Shown here one piece after another: positions 8,563-16,713 of a DNA stretch of 64,000 nucleotides. The notes under the pieces were generated by a model. It worked only from the letters and a program-made list of their open reading frames with translations, made no database searches and was not told the DNA's origin. The first letter of the stretch is position 1; each line of letters starts with the position of its first letter. The position numbers and the translations under genes are program-made. Source of the stretch: DAMCZI01 sp032095175 (GTDB lineage Bacteria; Bacillota; Clostridia; Clostridiales; Caloramatoraceae); NCBI GenBank assembly GCA_032095175.1, contig DAMCZI010000003.1:124001-188000 (forward strand), read 5' to 3'.

Positions 8563-9834
8563 ATGAAGGTTAAAGTTCCATATTCAAAAACTCATTGGCA
8601 AATAGAAATTCCAGATGAAAATTTAGTGGGAATTTTAGAATCAAATGCTAGTAAATTTGTTACAGAGCTTACACAAGAAGAAATTGTAAATAGAGCATTA
8701 GATAATCCTGTTGGAGGTAAAAAGCTAGAGGAATTGGTTATTGGCAAAAAAAATATGGTAATAATCACAAGCGATCATACAAGACCTGTCCCAAGTCATA
8801 TTACTTTGCCAATTATGCTTAAGAAAATTAGAAGTGTAAATCCTGAAATAGATATAAAGATTCTCATTGCAACAGGCTATCACAGACCAACTACAAAGGA
8901 AGAATTGATTTTTAAATGCGGGAAAGAAGTCGCAGAAAATGAAGAATTTGTGATGCATTTCTCAAGAGAAAAGGATAGCTTAATGAAGATAGGAGTACTT
9001 CCTTCAGGGGGAGAATTATGGCTTAATAAGCTGGCGTTGGAGACAGAACTATTAATTGCTGAGGGTTTTATAGAACCTCATTTCTTCGCAGGATTTTCTG
9101 GAGGTAGAAAAAGTGTATTACCAGGAGTTGCAGGAGCTAAAACTGTACTTGCAAATCATTGCTCAAAGTTTATCGCCAGTGATTATGCTAGGACTGGTAT
9201 TCTTAAAAATAATCCTATACATGAGGATATGTTATATGCAGCAGAGAAAGCAAATCTTGCCTTTATATTGAATGTTGTAATAGACAGTGAGAAAAAGGTT
9301 ATCAATGCATTTGCAGGAGATAGAGTACTTGCTCATGAAAAAGGCTGTGATTTTGTTACAAGCTTAGCTAAGGTTTCAAAGGTTGAAGCAGATATAGCCA
9401 TAAGCACTAATGGTGGATATCCTCTTGATCAAAACATATATCAGGCTGTAAAGGGAATGACAGCAGCTGAAGCTACCTGTAAAGAGGGTGGGGTAATAAT
9501 TATGATTGCTGCTTGTAATGATGGCCATGGAGGTCAATCCTTCTATGATAATATGGAACAGGCAAGTAGTCCTGAGGAGGTATTGAAAAAAGTATTAGAG
9601 ATACCAGCAGACAGAACCATTCCTGACCAATGGGAATTTCAAATATTAGCACGAATACTATCAAAATACACAGTAATAATGGTAACAGATTTATGTGATC
9701 CTGATGTTATTAAAGCAATGCATATGGAACATGCTTATACCTTTGAAGAGGCACTAGAAAGAGCTTTTAAGTTAAAAGGACAAGCTGCAAAGGTTGCAGT
9801 TATTCCAGATGGGGTTTCTGTTATTGTTAAATAA
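8563..9834 (+). CDS. larA: LarA-type nickel-dependent lactate racemase
   Basis: 423 residues. The LarA/DUF2088 fold is supported by TSDHTRPVPSHITLP near residue 68, ATGYHRPTTKEEL near residue 105 and the region FFAGFSGGRKSVLPGVAGA near residue 180, which includes the Lys that covalently carries the nickel-pincer cofactor in characterised LarA. It would interconvert L- and D-lactate so that both isomers feed the dehydrogenase. The cofactor-making genes larB, larC and larE are not in the window. A relative acting on another 2-hydroxyacid is possible, but the location between lactate permease and lactate dehydrogenase genes favours lactate. AAAGGAGG precedes ATG. Confidence 0.9.
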   Translation: MKVKVPYSKTHWQIEIPDENLVGILESNASKFVTELTQEEIVNRALDNPVGGKKLEELVIGKKNMVIITSDHTRPVPSHITLPIMLKKIRSVNPEIDIKILIATGYHRPTTKEELIFKCGKEVAENEEFVMHFSREKDSLMKIGVLPSGGELWLNKLALETELLIAEGFIEPHFFAGFSGGRKSVLPGVAGAKTVLANHCSKFIASDYARTGILKNNPIHEDMLYAAEKANLAFILNVVIDSEKKVINAFAGDRVLAHEKGCDFVTSLAKVSKVEADIAISTNGGYPLDQNIYQAVKGMTAAEATCKEGGVIIMIAACNDGHGGQSFYDNMEQASSPEEVLKKVLEIPADRTIPDQWEFQILARILSKYTVIMVTDLCDPDVIKAMHMEHAYTFEEALERAFKLKGQAAKVAVIPDGVSVIVK

Positions 9835-9859
9835 ATAAAACTCTTGTTTTTTAAATAAG

Positions 9860-9877
9860 TGGTATGACCATCATACC
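9860..9877 (+). promoter_or_regulatory. second LldR-type operator, upstream of etfB
   Basis: TGGTATGACCA at 9860-9870 is again a perfect TGGT-N3-ACCA, nested in the larger palindrome GGTATGACCATCATACC (9861-9877). It lies in the 92-base gap between larA and etfB, suggesting a separately regulated internal promoter for the dehydrogenase genes or a roadblock. Confidence 0.72.
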
Positions 9878-9926
9878 TAAATATAAAATGGATTTTCAAA
9901 GCTTATAAATAAAGGGAGGTAATTAA

Positions 9927-10715
9927 ATGGAAATAGTTGTTTGTATTAAACAGGTTCCAGGAACAACAGAAGTTAAAATAGATGAAAAAACAGGTGTGCT
10001 AAAAAGAGATGGAATTGAGTCAAAAATGAATCCCTATGATTTGTATGCAATAGAAACAGCAGTGAGAATTAAAGAGGAAAAAGGTGCAAAGGTAACAGCT
10101 GTAAGCATGGGACCTCCTCAAGCTGCTGAAGTTTTAAAGGAAGCATACATGATGGGTGTTGATGAAGGCGTGCTCCTTACCGATAGAAAATTTGCTGGAG
10201 CAGATGTTTTAGCTACATCCTATACACTTGCTCAAGGAGTAAAGAAGACAGGAAACCCTGATTTGGTAATATGCGGTAAGATGACTACAGATGGAGATAC
10301 TGCACAGGTAGGACCTGAAATGGCTGAATTCTTGGGAATGCCGCATGTTGCAAATGTACTGAGAATTATTGAAGTAAAAGAAAAATCAATTATTGTTGAA
10401 ATGGATATGCCAAACACAGTTGAAATAGCAGAGGTTAAATTTCCTTGTTTAATAACTGTAGAAAAGGAGATATTCCAGCCAAGGCTGCCCTCCTTTAAGT
10501 TGAAATTAGCTTCAAAGGATAAACAAATACCGTTCTTAAGCTTAAAGGATTTCGAAGATACTGATGAGAAGAAATATGGATTAAATGGTTCTGCAACACA
10601 AGTAAAAAGAATATTTACACCAGAGGCAAATACAGATTATGAAATGTGGAAAGATTCTGAAGAGGAATTAACTGAAAAGTTATTAAATAAATTGAAAGAA
10701 CTAAAGTTTGCATAG
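9927..10715 (+). CDS. lctB: electron transfer flavoprotein beta subunit of lactate dehydrogenase complex
   Basis: 262 residues. The start MEIVVCIKQVPGTTEV and the segment GKMTTDGDTAQVGPEMAEFL are characteristic of EtfB from bifurcating Etf groups, where this loop binds the FAD thought to be the bifurcation site. With the adjacent EtfA and FAD lactate dehydrogenase genes this matches LctB of the Acetobacterium woodii Ldh/Etf complex, which oxidises lactate with NAD+ at the expense of reduced ferredoxin. It has AGGGAGG before ATG and is separated from etfA by ten bases. Confidence 0.93.
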   Translation: MEIVVCIKQVPGTTEVKIDEKTGVLKRDGIESKMNPYDLYAIETAVRIKEEKGAKVTAVSMGPPQAAEVLKEAYMMGVDEGVLLTDRKFAGADVLATSYTLAQGVKKTGNPDLVICGKMTTDGDTAQVGPEMAEFLGMPHVANVLRIIEVKEKSIIVEMDMPNTVEIAEVKFPCLITVEKEIFQPRLPSFKLKLASKDKQIPFLSLKDFEDTDEKKYGLNGSATQVKRIFTPEANTDYEMWKDSEEELTEKLLNKLKELKFA

Positions 10716-10725
10716 GAGGGATAGC

Positions 10726-11946
10726 ATGGGAAAGATATTAATACATCAAGAGAAAATTGTTAATAAAGAAGAAGTATTAAAAATATGTCCTTTTGGAGCA
10801 ATCGAAGAGGTTTCTGGAAAAATTGATATAAGTGCGGCTTGTAAAATGTGTAAAATGTGTGTAAAAAAAGGACCAGAAGGGGCATTTGAATATATAGAAG
10901 ATGAAATTGTAGCAATCAATAAGGATGAATGGAAGGGAATTGTAGTATATGTAGATCATGTAGATGGAGAGGTGCATCCCATAACCCTTGAGCTTATTGG
11001 AAAAGCAAAGGAAATGTCAGGAAAAATCAACCATCCAGTATATTGTCTATTTATGGGATATAACATAAAGTCTAAGGCTGAGGAACTTCTACATTATGGT
11101 GTAGATGAGGTATTTGTATATGATGATAAGGAATTGGAGCATTTTAGAATAGAACCATATACAGCAGCCTTTGAGGATTTTATAAATAATAAAAAACCTA
11201 CCATAGCATTAGTTGGAGGAACTACTGTAGGAAGATCTATTGCTCCAAGGGTGGCAGCAAGGTTTAGAACTGGGCTTACAGCAGACTGTACAATTTTGGA
11301 TGTTCAAGAAAATACTGATTTAGATCAAATAAGACCAGCATTCGGCGGAAATATAATGGCACACATTTATACACCCAATAATAGACCGCAGTTTGCAACA
11401 GTTCGATACAAGATATTTTCAGCTCCGCAGAGAAGTGAAGAAGTAAAGGGAAAAATTACATTATGTGATATAGCTGCAGATAAATTAGCTTCAGGGATTA
11501 AGGTTTTAGAGGTTAAGAAAAAAGAAAAGGTAGAAACCATTGAAGATGCTGAGGTAATTGTTGTAGCAGGACGTGGTATTAAAAAGCAAGAGGATTTGGA
11601 TATGATTCATAAACTAGCGGATTTACTTAAAGGACAAGTTGCTGTTACAAGACCATTAATCGAAGCTGGTTGGGCAGATCCAAGAAGACAAATAGGGTTA
11701 AGCGGAAGAACTGTTAAACCAAAACTAATTATAACCTGTGGCGTTTCTGGTGCCATACAGTTTGTAGCGGGTATGAACAATTCAGCTTGTATTATGGCAA
11801 TCAATGAGGATGAAAACGCAGCGATATTTAATGTTGCTCATTATGGAATTGTAGGAGATATATATAAAATTATTCCAGAGCTTATTGAAAAACTAAGCAA
11901 TGGTGAATTGAAAAATATACAGCAGGCAGCAGCTATAAAACTTTAG
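10726..11946 (+). CDS. lctC: electron transfer flavoprotein alpha subunit with N-terminal ferredoxin-like domain
   Basis: 406 residues. The first 65 residues carry Cys at 21, 39, 42 and 45 (ICPFGAIE, then CKMCKMC), enough for one [4Fe-4S] cluster, a feature of the lactate-dehydrogenase-linked EtfA subunits. The rest is a normal EtfA with GRSIAPRVAARFRTGLTADC and the C-terminal FAD site (SGAIQFVAGM, NSACIMAINED). ATG 10726 follows CATAGGAGGG; an upstream TTG at 10708 is unlikely. In the complex this subunit probably receives electrons from ferredoxin and passes them through FAD to the dehydrogenase partner. Confidence 0.93.
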   Translation: MGKILIHQEKIVNKEEVLKICPFGAIEEVSGKIDISAACKMCKMCVKKGPEGAFEYIEDEIVAINKDEWKGIVVYVDHVDGEVHPITLELIGKAKEMSGKINHPVYCLFMGYNIKSKAEELLHYGVDEVFVYDDKELEHFRIEPYTAAFEDFINNKKPTIALVGGTTVGRSIAPRVAARFRTGLTADCTILDVQENTDLDQIRPAFGGNIMAHIYTPNNRPQFATVRYKIFSAPQRSEEVKGKITLCDIAADKLASGIKVLEVKKKEKVETIEDAEVIVVAGRGIKKQEDLDMIHKLADLLKGQVAVTRPLIEAGWADPRRQIGLSGRTVKPKLIITCGVSGAIQFVAGMNNSACIMAINEDENAAIFNVAHYGIVGDIYKIIPELIEKLSNGELKNIQQAAAIKL

Positions 11947-11957
11947 GAGGGATAAAT

Positions 11958-13355
11958 ATGACTTACAAAAAAGTTGATGAAAAGGATATAGAGTTTTTGC
12001 TTTCAATTTGTGGGGAAAATAGAGTCTTTGTTGGTGAGAAAGAAATAAATGAAGATTTTAGTCATGACGAATTAGCAGGTATTCACAAATATCCAGAAGT
12101 ACTTGTTGAAGTAGCAAGCACAGAGGAAGTATCAAAAATTATGAAGTATGCTTATGATAACAATATTCCTGTTATACCAAGAGGTCAGGGAACAGGACTT
12201 GTTGGGGCATCTGTTGCAATCCATGGTGGAATAATGATAAATCTATGTAAGATGAATAAAATACTTGAGCTTGATGAAGAAAATTTAACCTTAACAGTTG
12301 AGCCTGGAGTACTATTAATGGAGATATCAAAGTTTGTGGAAGAGCATGATCTTTTTTATCCCCCAGATCCAGGGGAAAAGAGTGCCACAATTGCTGGTAA
12401 TATAAACACAAATGCTGGCGGCATGAGGGCTGTAAAATATGGTGTAACCAGGGATTACGTTAGAGGATTGGAAGTAGTACTGCCAAATGGGGAGATTATG
12501 GAGATTGGTGGTAAGGTTGTGAAGAACAGTTCAGGATACAGCTTAAAAGACTTAATTGTAGGTTCAGAAGGAACCTTGGCAATTGTTACAAAAGCTATAT
12601 TAAAGCTGCTACCTCTCCCAAAGAAGGCTATCAGCCTGTTGATTCCATTCCCTAATCTAGAAATGGCAATTGAGACTGTACCAAAGATTATAAAAGCGAA
12701 GGTTATACCAACAGCAATAGAGTATATGGTAAAGGATGTAATACTAGCATCAGAAGAATTTTTGGGTAAAAGATTCCCTGACAGCTCAGCAGATGCATAT
12801 TTGTTGTTAACCTTTGATGGAAATAGTGTAGAAGAAATTGAAAGAGCATATGAAAATGTAGCACATATTTGCCTTGAAGCAGGTGCCCTTGATGTACTAA
12901 TATCTAATACACAGGAACGTCAAGAATCTATATGGAAAGCCAGGGGTGCCTTCCTGGAAGCGATAAAAGCTTCAACAACAGAAATGGATGAATGCGATGT
13001 TGTAGTACCAAGAAACAAAATTGCAGAATTTGTTAAATTCTCAGATGAGCTTCAGAAAAGATGTAATGTAAGAATTAAGGGATTTGGACATGCAGGTGAT
13101 GGAAACCTTCATATCTATATTTTAAGAGATGATTTAGAACAAGAAGCCTGGGAGAAAAAGCTTGAGGAAGTATTTGAGATCATGTATGAAAAGTCTAGAG
13201 AATTAGGCGGTAAGGTATCTGGAGAGCATGGAATTGGATTTGCAAAAAAATCATATTTAAAAGAAGCAGAAGGTAACTTAGGTATAAATCTATTTAAGAA
13301 TATAAAATTAGCTTTTGATCCTAAGAATATATTAAATCCAGGTAAAGTATTTTAA
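11958..13355 (+). CDS. lctD: FAD-linked lactate dehydrogenase (GlcD/LctD-like)
   Basis: 465 residues of the VAO/FAD_binding_4 family. The N-terminal FAD domain includes PRGQGTGLVGASVAIHGG and LTVEPGVLL, and the C-terminal FAD-oxidase domain contains GFGHAGDGNLHIYIL and SGEHGIGFAKKSYL, with the His residues used in 2-hydroxyacid oxidation. It follows etfA after eleven bases with AGGAGGG. With EtfAB it should form the electron-confurcating lactate dehydrogenase producing pyruvate. The preference for D-lactate is known for the family; the racemase gene would let L-lactate enter. Confidence 0.93.
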   Translation: MTYKKVDEKDIEFLLSICGENRVFVGEKEINEDFSHDELAGIHKYPEVLVEVASTEEVSKIMKYAYDNNIPVIPRGQGTGLVGASVAIHGGIMINLCKMNKILELDEENLTLTVEPGVLLMEISKFVEEHDLFYPPDPGEKSATIAGNINTNAGGMRAVKYGVTRDYVRGLEVVLPNGEIMEIGGKVVKNSSGYSLKDLIVGSEGTLAIVTKAILKLLPLPKKAISLLIPFPNLEMAIETVPKIIKAKVIPTAIEYMVKDVILASEEFLGKRFPDSSADAYLLLTFDGNSVEEIERAYENVAHICLEAGALDVLISNTQERQESIWKARGAFLEAIKASTTEMDECDVVVPRNKIAEFVKFSDELQKRCNVRIKGFGHAGDGNLHIYILRDDLEQEAWEKKLEEVFEIMYEKSRELGGKVSGEHGIGFAKKSYLKEAEGNLGINLFKNIKLAFDPKNILNPGKVF

Positions 13356-13358
13356 ATT

Positions 13359-13392
13359 TTTGACCACCTGCATGGGCAGGTGGTCTTTTGTT
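13359..13392 (+). terminator. terminator of the lactate operon
   Basis: GACCACCTGC and GCAGGTGGTC pair around a short loop and are followed by TTTTG. It lies directly after the dehydrogenase stop codon and before the convergent TraX gene. Confidence 0.85.
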
Positions 13393-13422
13393 AATTATTT
13401 ATCTTTGAAGTTGTAGCCTGTC

Positions 13423-14184
13423 CTATAGTTTAATTCCATATTTTATTAGTGCGATTATCAACAAATGTAGTGGATAAAATATGTAGAATATCCATTTGGA
13501 GTTTTTAAATCCTCCATGCTCCCCATTATACTGTGCAAAAAATGGAATAGCTAAAAATACTCCAAGCTGGCAAATTTGAAAATACCAATTACTATTATTT
13601 CGAATAAGCATTATAAGAGAAGAAAGAGATATAGGAATTGAAATAATACAAAAACTCAATACTTGTTTTTTAAAATTATTATGATTTATGCCAAAAAACA
13701 ATATCCATAGAACTGAAATAAATGCCCAATCACCTGGGATTGCAATAATACAAATAAGGACTATCAGAATTATTTTTATGATTTTATTTAATTTCTTGCT
13801 ATTCCAAACTATAAGTGAAATTAACCCAAGAAAAAGTGTATAAATAACACCTGTTCGAAGTACAAAGTAATTCCCTTTAGTAAAGGATAAAGGCAAGTAT
13901 CCAAATTCAAACAAATTAAATGGAATATGTGAAATAAGAGCAAAAATCCCCAGCCTTAAGGCATATTTTTTCACATTGCTGGTATGATAATATCCTTCCG
14001 CAATGAAATAACACATGATAGGTGCTGTAAGTCGCCCAATTACATGCATTATTTGCCCTAACAGAGTACCTGTTGGAACGAATGCCCAAGCTATGTGGTC
14101 AATAAGCATTGCAGAAATAGCAATCATTTTCAAAGTGAAAGCTGACATAGTAGCTTTACGAGGTTTTATAACTAGATTTTCCAT
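13423..14184 (-). CDS. TraX-family membrane acyltransferase-like protein
   Basis: 253 residues with about seven to eight membrane segments. The N-terminus has the TraX hallmark KMIAISAMLIDHIAWAF and IGRLTAPIMCYFIAEGYYHT, followed by SHIPFNLFEFG. TraX was first described as the F-pilin N-acetylating protein, but chromosomal homologues in Clostridia stand alone and their substrate is unknown. The frame can be extended to 14235, but ATG 14184 has AAAGGAGAC at 14191-14200. No pilin or transfer gene is nearby, so conjugation is not implied. Confidence 0.87.
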   Translation of the reverse strand: MENLVIKPRKATMSAFTLKMIAISAMLIDHIAWAFVPTGTLLGQIMHVIGRLTAPIMCYFIAEGYYHTSNVKKYALRLGIFALISHIPFNLFEFGYLPLSFTKGNYFVLRTGVIYTLFLGLISLIVWNSKKLNKIIKIILIVLICIIAIPGDWAFISVLWILFFGINHNNFKKQVLSFCIISIPISLSSLIMLIRNNSNWYFQICQLGVFLAIPFFAQYNGEHGGFKNSKWIFYIFYPLHLLIIALIKYGIKL

Positions 14185-14743
14185 AATGGTAGTCTCCTTT
14201 ACAATATAAGATGTGGAAATATTATTATAGCCCATATTTTGAAATGTACAGTTATGAAATAAATGGATAAAATGGTATTTATAGATTTTAGTTTATCATT
14301 CGTGTACTCCCATGTCAATAATTCTTGATGTGGAAAAAAGGTATAAAATATCATAGAAAACTTTTTCATTTGTATTAATCGCACTAAGGCGTATTAAAAA
14401 TTTTAAATAAGATATTGTGCAATTAATGAATCAAGAAATATGATTTTGCATAAGTATTTAGGGTTAAACAATATAGAATAATTTATGCGAAACATATATA
14501 TGCTGCATTAACAAATATGGCTGTTGTTCAATTCCAATAATATTCAAATTAATAATTAAATATAGATTAATTATTAATAATATATTGTCAAAAATGATAA
14601 ATTTATAGTGGATAAAGTAGTAATGATGTGATAATCTATTAGATATAGTCAATTGTACCAGTTGATGGGTAAAATATAAGTCGCCTAATGGAAAAGGTTG
14701 TCATATTTAGAGACATAAATATAATTAAAATGTGGGGAAGCTT
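14185..14743. other. AT-rich intergenic region before agr locus
   Basis: No supported gene. Short hydrophobic reading frames on the minus strand lack ribosome binding sites and are judged fortuitous. The region must hold the divergent promoters for the TraX and DUF5317-like genes, but no clear -35/-10 pair or operator could be assigned by eye. Confidence 0.5.
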
Positions 14744-15301
14744 ATGATAGAAACAGTATTACTTGCAGTTCTTATTGCTAAAATAAAAGGGTACAAGCTA
14801 AAACCGTTATTTAAGACTTGGGCAGTATATCCTTCAATGGCTTTCACTCTTTTTTATATTTTTTTGCAGATTTCTATATTTTTAGGCAGCTATGATTTTG
14901 TTAAATATGCTGGGCTATTAGAAAAATTATATATCCTAACATTTTTACCTTTAATACTAGAATATGAGCTTTATAAAAGTGCTTTTGTAGGATCTGCATG
15001 TATCTTTATAGGAACGTTATTAAACAAGTTGGCTATGTCAGCAAATGGAGGTAAGATGCCTGTATTTCCTACATTGTCTTATGTTACTGGTTATATAAAG
15101 GCAGATTCGTTCTCAAAGGTAAAGGATATACATACTTTAGGAAGCAATATAACAAAACTTAAATTTTTAACCGATTACATAGATATAGGGTACAGTATTT
15201 TAAGTATAGGTGATGTTTTTATAAGAGTATTTACTTTTATAATATTTTTTGATGTAATAAAGCATTTAAATATAAGCTGTATTGATGGAAATGATATTTA
15301 G
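14744..15301 (+). CDS. DUF5317-like membrane protein of agr locus
   Basis: About 185 residues with four to five membrane segments. The motif MSANGGKMPVFP near residue 100 followed by HTLGSNITKLKFLTDYI is the hallmark of DUF5317 proteins. ATG 14744 follows GTGGGGAAG; a GTG at 14732 is an alternative. Function is unknown. It is the first gene of a same-strand series running to agrB and agrD, with an 87-base gap before the next gene, so a role with the peptide signal is possible but unproven. Confidence 0.7.
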   Translation: MIETVLLAVLIAKIKGYKLKPLFKTWAVYPSMAFTLFYIFLQISIFLGSYDFVKYAGLLEKLYILTFLPLILEYELYKSAFVGSACIFIGTLLNKLAMSANGGKMPVFPTLSYVTGYIKADSFSKVKDIHTLGSNITKLKFLTDYIDIGYSILSIGDVFIRVFTFIIFFDVIKHLNISCIDGNDI

Positions 15302-15388
15302 TTTAATTATTTTGTATAAAGTATATCAATATCTTATATAGTTATTTAGAAACTTAAGAAGATAGCTAGTTAGAGGGGAAGAAAAAAT

Positions 15389-15856
15389 ATGTTAAGAATA
15401 TCATTATTTGAATTTATTATAAGAGGTATTCCTGAGGAATTTTTGTTTGTTTTGGCTGTGCATGCATTTTCAAAGACAAGCATCAATCTTAAAAGATACT
15501 TGATATCAGGCATGTTATTTTGGGTTTCACAATATTTTATTAGATGTCTTCCTATCCAATATGGTATACATTCAATATTGTCATTAATAGTTCTTATTAT
15601 TATAACCAGTCTTATAAATAAAATTGATATTATAAAGTCAATACGTGCAGGAATTATTACATTTATACTTGGCTTTGCACTTGAAGGAATAAACGTTTGT
15701 TTTATACAATTTGTATTAAATAAGGATTTAAATATTGTTGTTAATAATCCTTTTTTAAAAACTTTATATGGATATCCATCAATAGTAGCTTTGGGAATGT
15801 TTGTTATAGGATATTATTTAATATTGTCAAAAAGGAAAGAGCTTAAATATGTTTAG
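15389..15856 (+). CDS. small multi-pass membrane protein upstream of agrB
   Basis: 155 residues with about five membrane segments and little soluble sequence. No catalytic motif was seen. The layout of several membrane helices, the N-terminal IRGIPEEFLFVLAVHAFSKT and a short Lys-rich end resemble the membrane sensor half of an AgrC-type receptor without its kinase, but this is only a suggestion. It overlaps agrB by eight bases, so it is almost certainly translated with agrB. It starts with ATG after GAGGGGAAG. Confidence 0.7.
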   Translation: MLRISLFEFIIRGIPEEFLFVLAVHAFSKTSINLKRYLISGMLFWVSQYFIRCLPIQYGIHSILSLIVLIIITSLINKIDIIKSIRAGIITFILGFALEGINVCFIQFVLNKDLNIVVNNPFLKTLYGYPSIVALGMFVIGYYLILSKRKELKYV

Positions 15857-16523
15857 TATAGAAAAGTTAACACATGGGATTTCGGAAAAAATAGGCTCGG
15901 AAATAGGGCTAAATAATGATCAGAAAGAAGTAATTGCATATGGCGCTTTTGCTATATTGCAAATATCAATTTGTATAGTTCTTGTAATTGTATTTGGACT
16001 TATATTTAATGTCTTAATTGAGGCCCTTATAGTGTCCTTTAGTATAAGTATTCTCAGAAAGTATTCAGGTGGTGTTCATGCTAACTCACCTGGGACTTGT
16101 GCTGCATTAGGTACTATAATAGCTGTAGGACAAGCAGTAATAATATCTCATATATTGACTCCAATAGTTAATTTGAAATCGGTTATATTTTTTGGATTAC
16201 TTATTTTTGCTTGGGTTTGTTATATAGTTTATAAGTTAGCACCTGTAGATAGTTTAGCTAAACCAATAACAACCCAGCAAAAGAAAAAAAAGATGAAAAA
16301 AGCATCTTTTTTAATTTTAGCTATTTACATATTAATAATAATTATTAACGTTATCATGTATCTTTTAACTCATGAGAAAAGCTTTTTCACTTTTTCTCTT
16401 TGTATGTATGGCGGCACTGCATGGCAAGCTTTTACTCTTACCAATACAGGCAATATAATTTTTTTGAAAGTAGATGCTTTTTTTCATAAAATATTTGTTT
16501 TAGTAGGGGGGAAGATAATATGA
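15849..16523 (+). CDS. agrB: AgrB-type peptide-processing membrane protease
   Basis: 224 residues with about five to six membrane segments. The AgrB cysteine protease motifs are visible: RKYSGGVHANSPGTCAAL near residue 70 contains the catalytic His and Cys of the family. AgrB cleaves the AgrD propeptide and forms the thiolactone of the signal peptide in the membrane. Its TGA stop overlaps the ATG of agrD (ATGA), so the two are translationally coupled. No AgrC kinase or AgrA regulator gene is found within the window. Confidence 0.94.
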   Translation: MFSIEKLTHGISEKIGSEIGLNNDQKEVIAYGAFAILQISICIVLVIVFGLIFNVLIEALIVSFSISILRKYSGGVHANSPGTCAALGTIIAVGQAVIISHILTPIVNLKSVIFFGLLIFAWVCYIVYKLAPVDSLAKPITTQQKKKKMKKASFLILAIYILIIIINVIMYLLTHEKSFFTFSLCMYGGTAWQAFTLTNTGNIIFLKVDAFFHKIFVLVGGKII

Positions 16524-16645
16524 AAAAGAAATTATTTTCATTAGCTGCAGCTATTATGACAGTTGTTGCAGCTGTTGTTGCTTCATCTGCATGCTTCTTT
16601 ATAGCATATCAGCCAGAAGAACCAAAATCTTTAAGAGAAGAATAA
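16520..16645 (+). CDS. agrD: AgrD-type cyclic autoinducer prepeptide
   Basis: 41 residues. An amphipathic, Ala/Val-rich leader (residues 1-23) is followed by SSACFFIAYQPEEPKSLREE. Cys25 is the single Cys and the probable thiolactone donor. By comparison with other AgrD peptides the ring is likely CFFIA (residues 25-29), with YQPEEPKSLREE as the acidic C-terminal recognition tail for AgrB. The exact N-terminal cleavage is unknown. The ribosome binding site TAGGGGGGAAG lies inside the end of agrB. This gene is below the usual length limit of automatic calling. Confidence 0.92.
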   Translation: MKKKLFSLAAAIMTVVAAVVASSACFFIAYQPEEPKSLREE

Positions 16646-16655
16646 TTCTAAAAAA

Positions 16656-16684
16656 GTTTAAGGTCGGTTCTGCCGGCCTTAAAC
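16656..16684 (+). terminator. hairpin after agrD
   Basis: GTTTAAGG and CCTTAAAC with inner CGG/CCG pairing form a strong stem. It is not followed by a good T-run, so it may be a weak terminator or attenuator that lets some transcription continue into the c-di-GMP gene 30 bases downstream. Confidence 0.6.
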
Positions 16685-16713
16685 AATCTATTTTAAAATG
16701 AGGTAGTGAGGAT

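Noticed and set aside
13423..14184. TraX gene as evidence of a conjugative element
   Set aside because: No other transfer, relaxase or integrase gene is nearby, and isolated TraX-like genes are common in Clostridia.
14464..14652. Minus-strand reading frame of 62 residues in the pre-agr gap
   Set aside because: It is a low-complexity Ile/Asn/Leu-rich frame without a ribosome binding site, expected by chance in AT-rich DNA.
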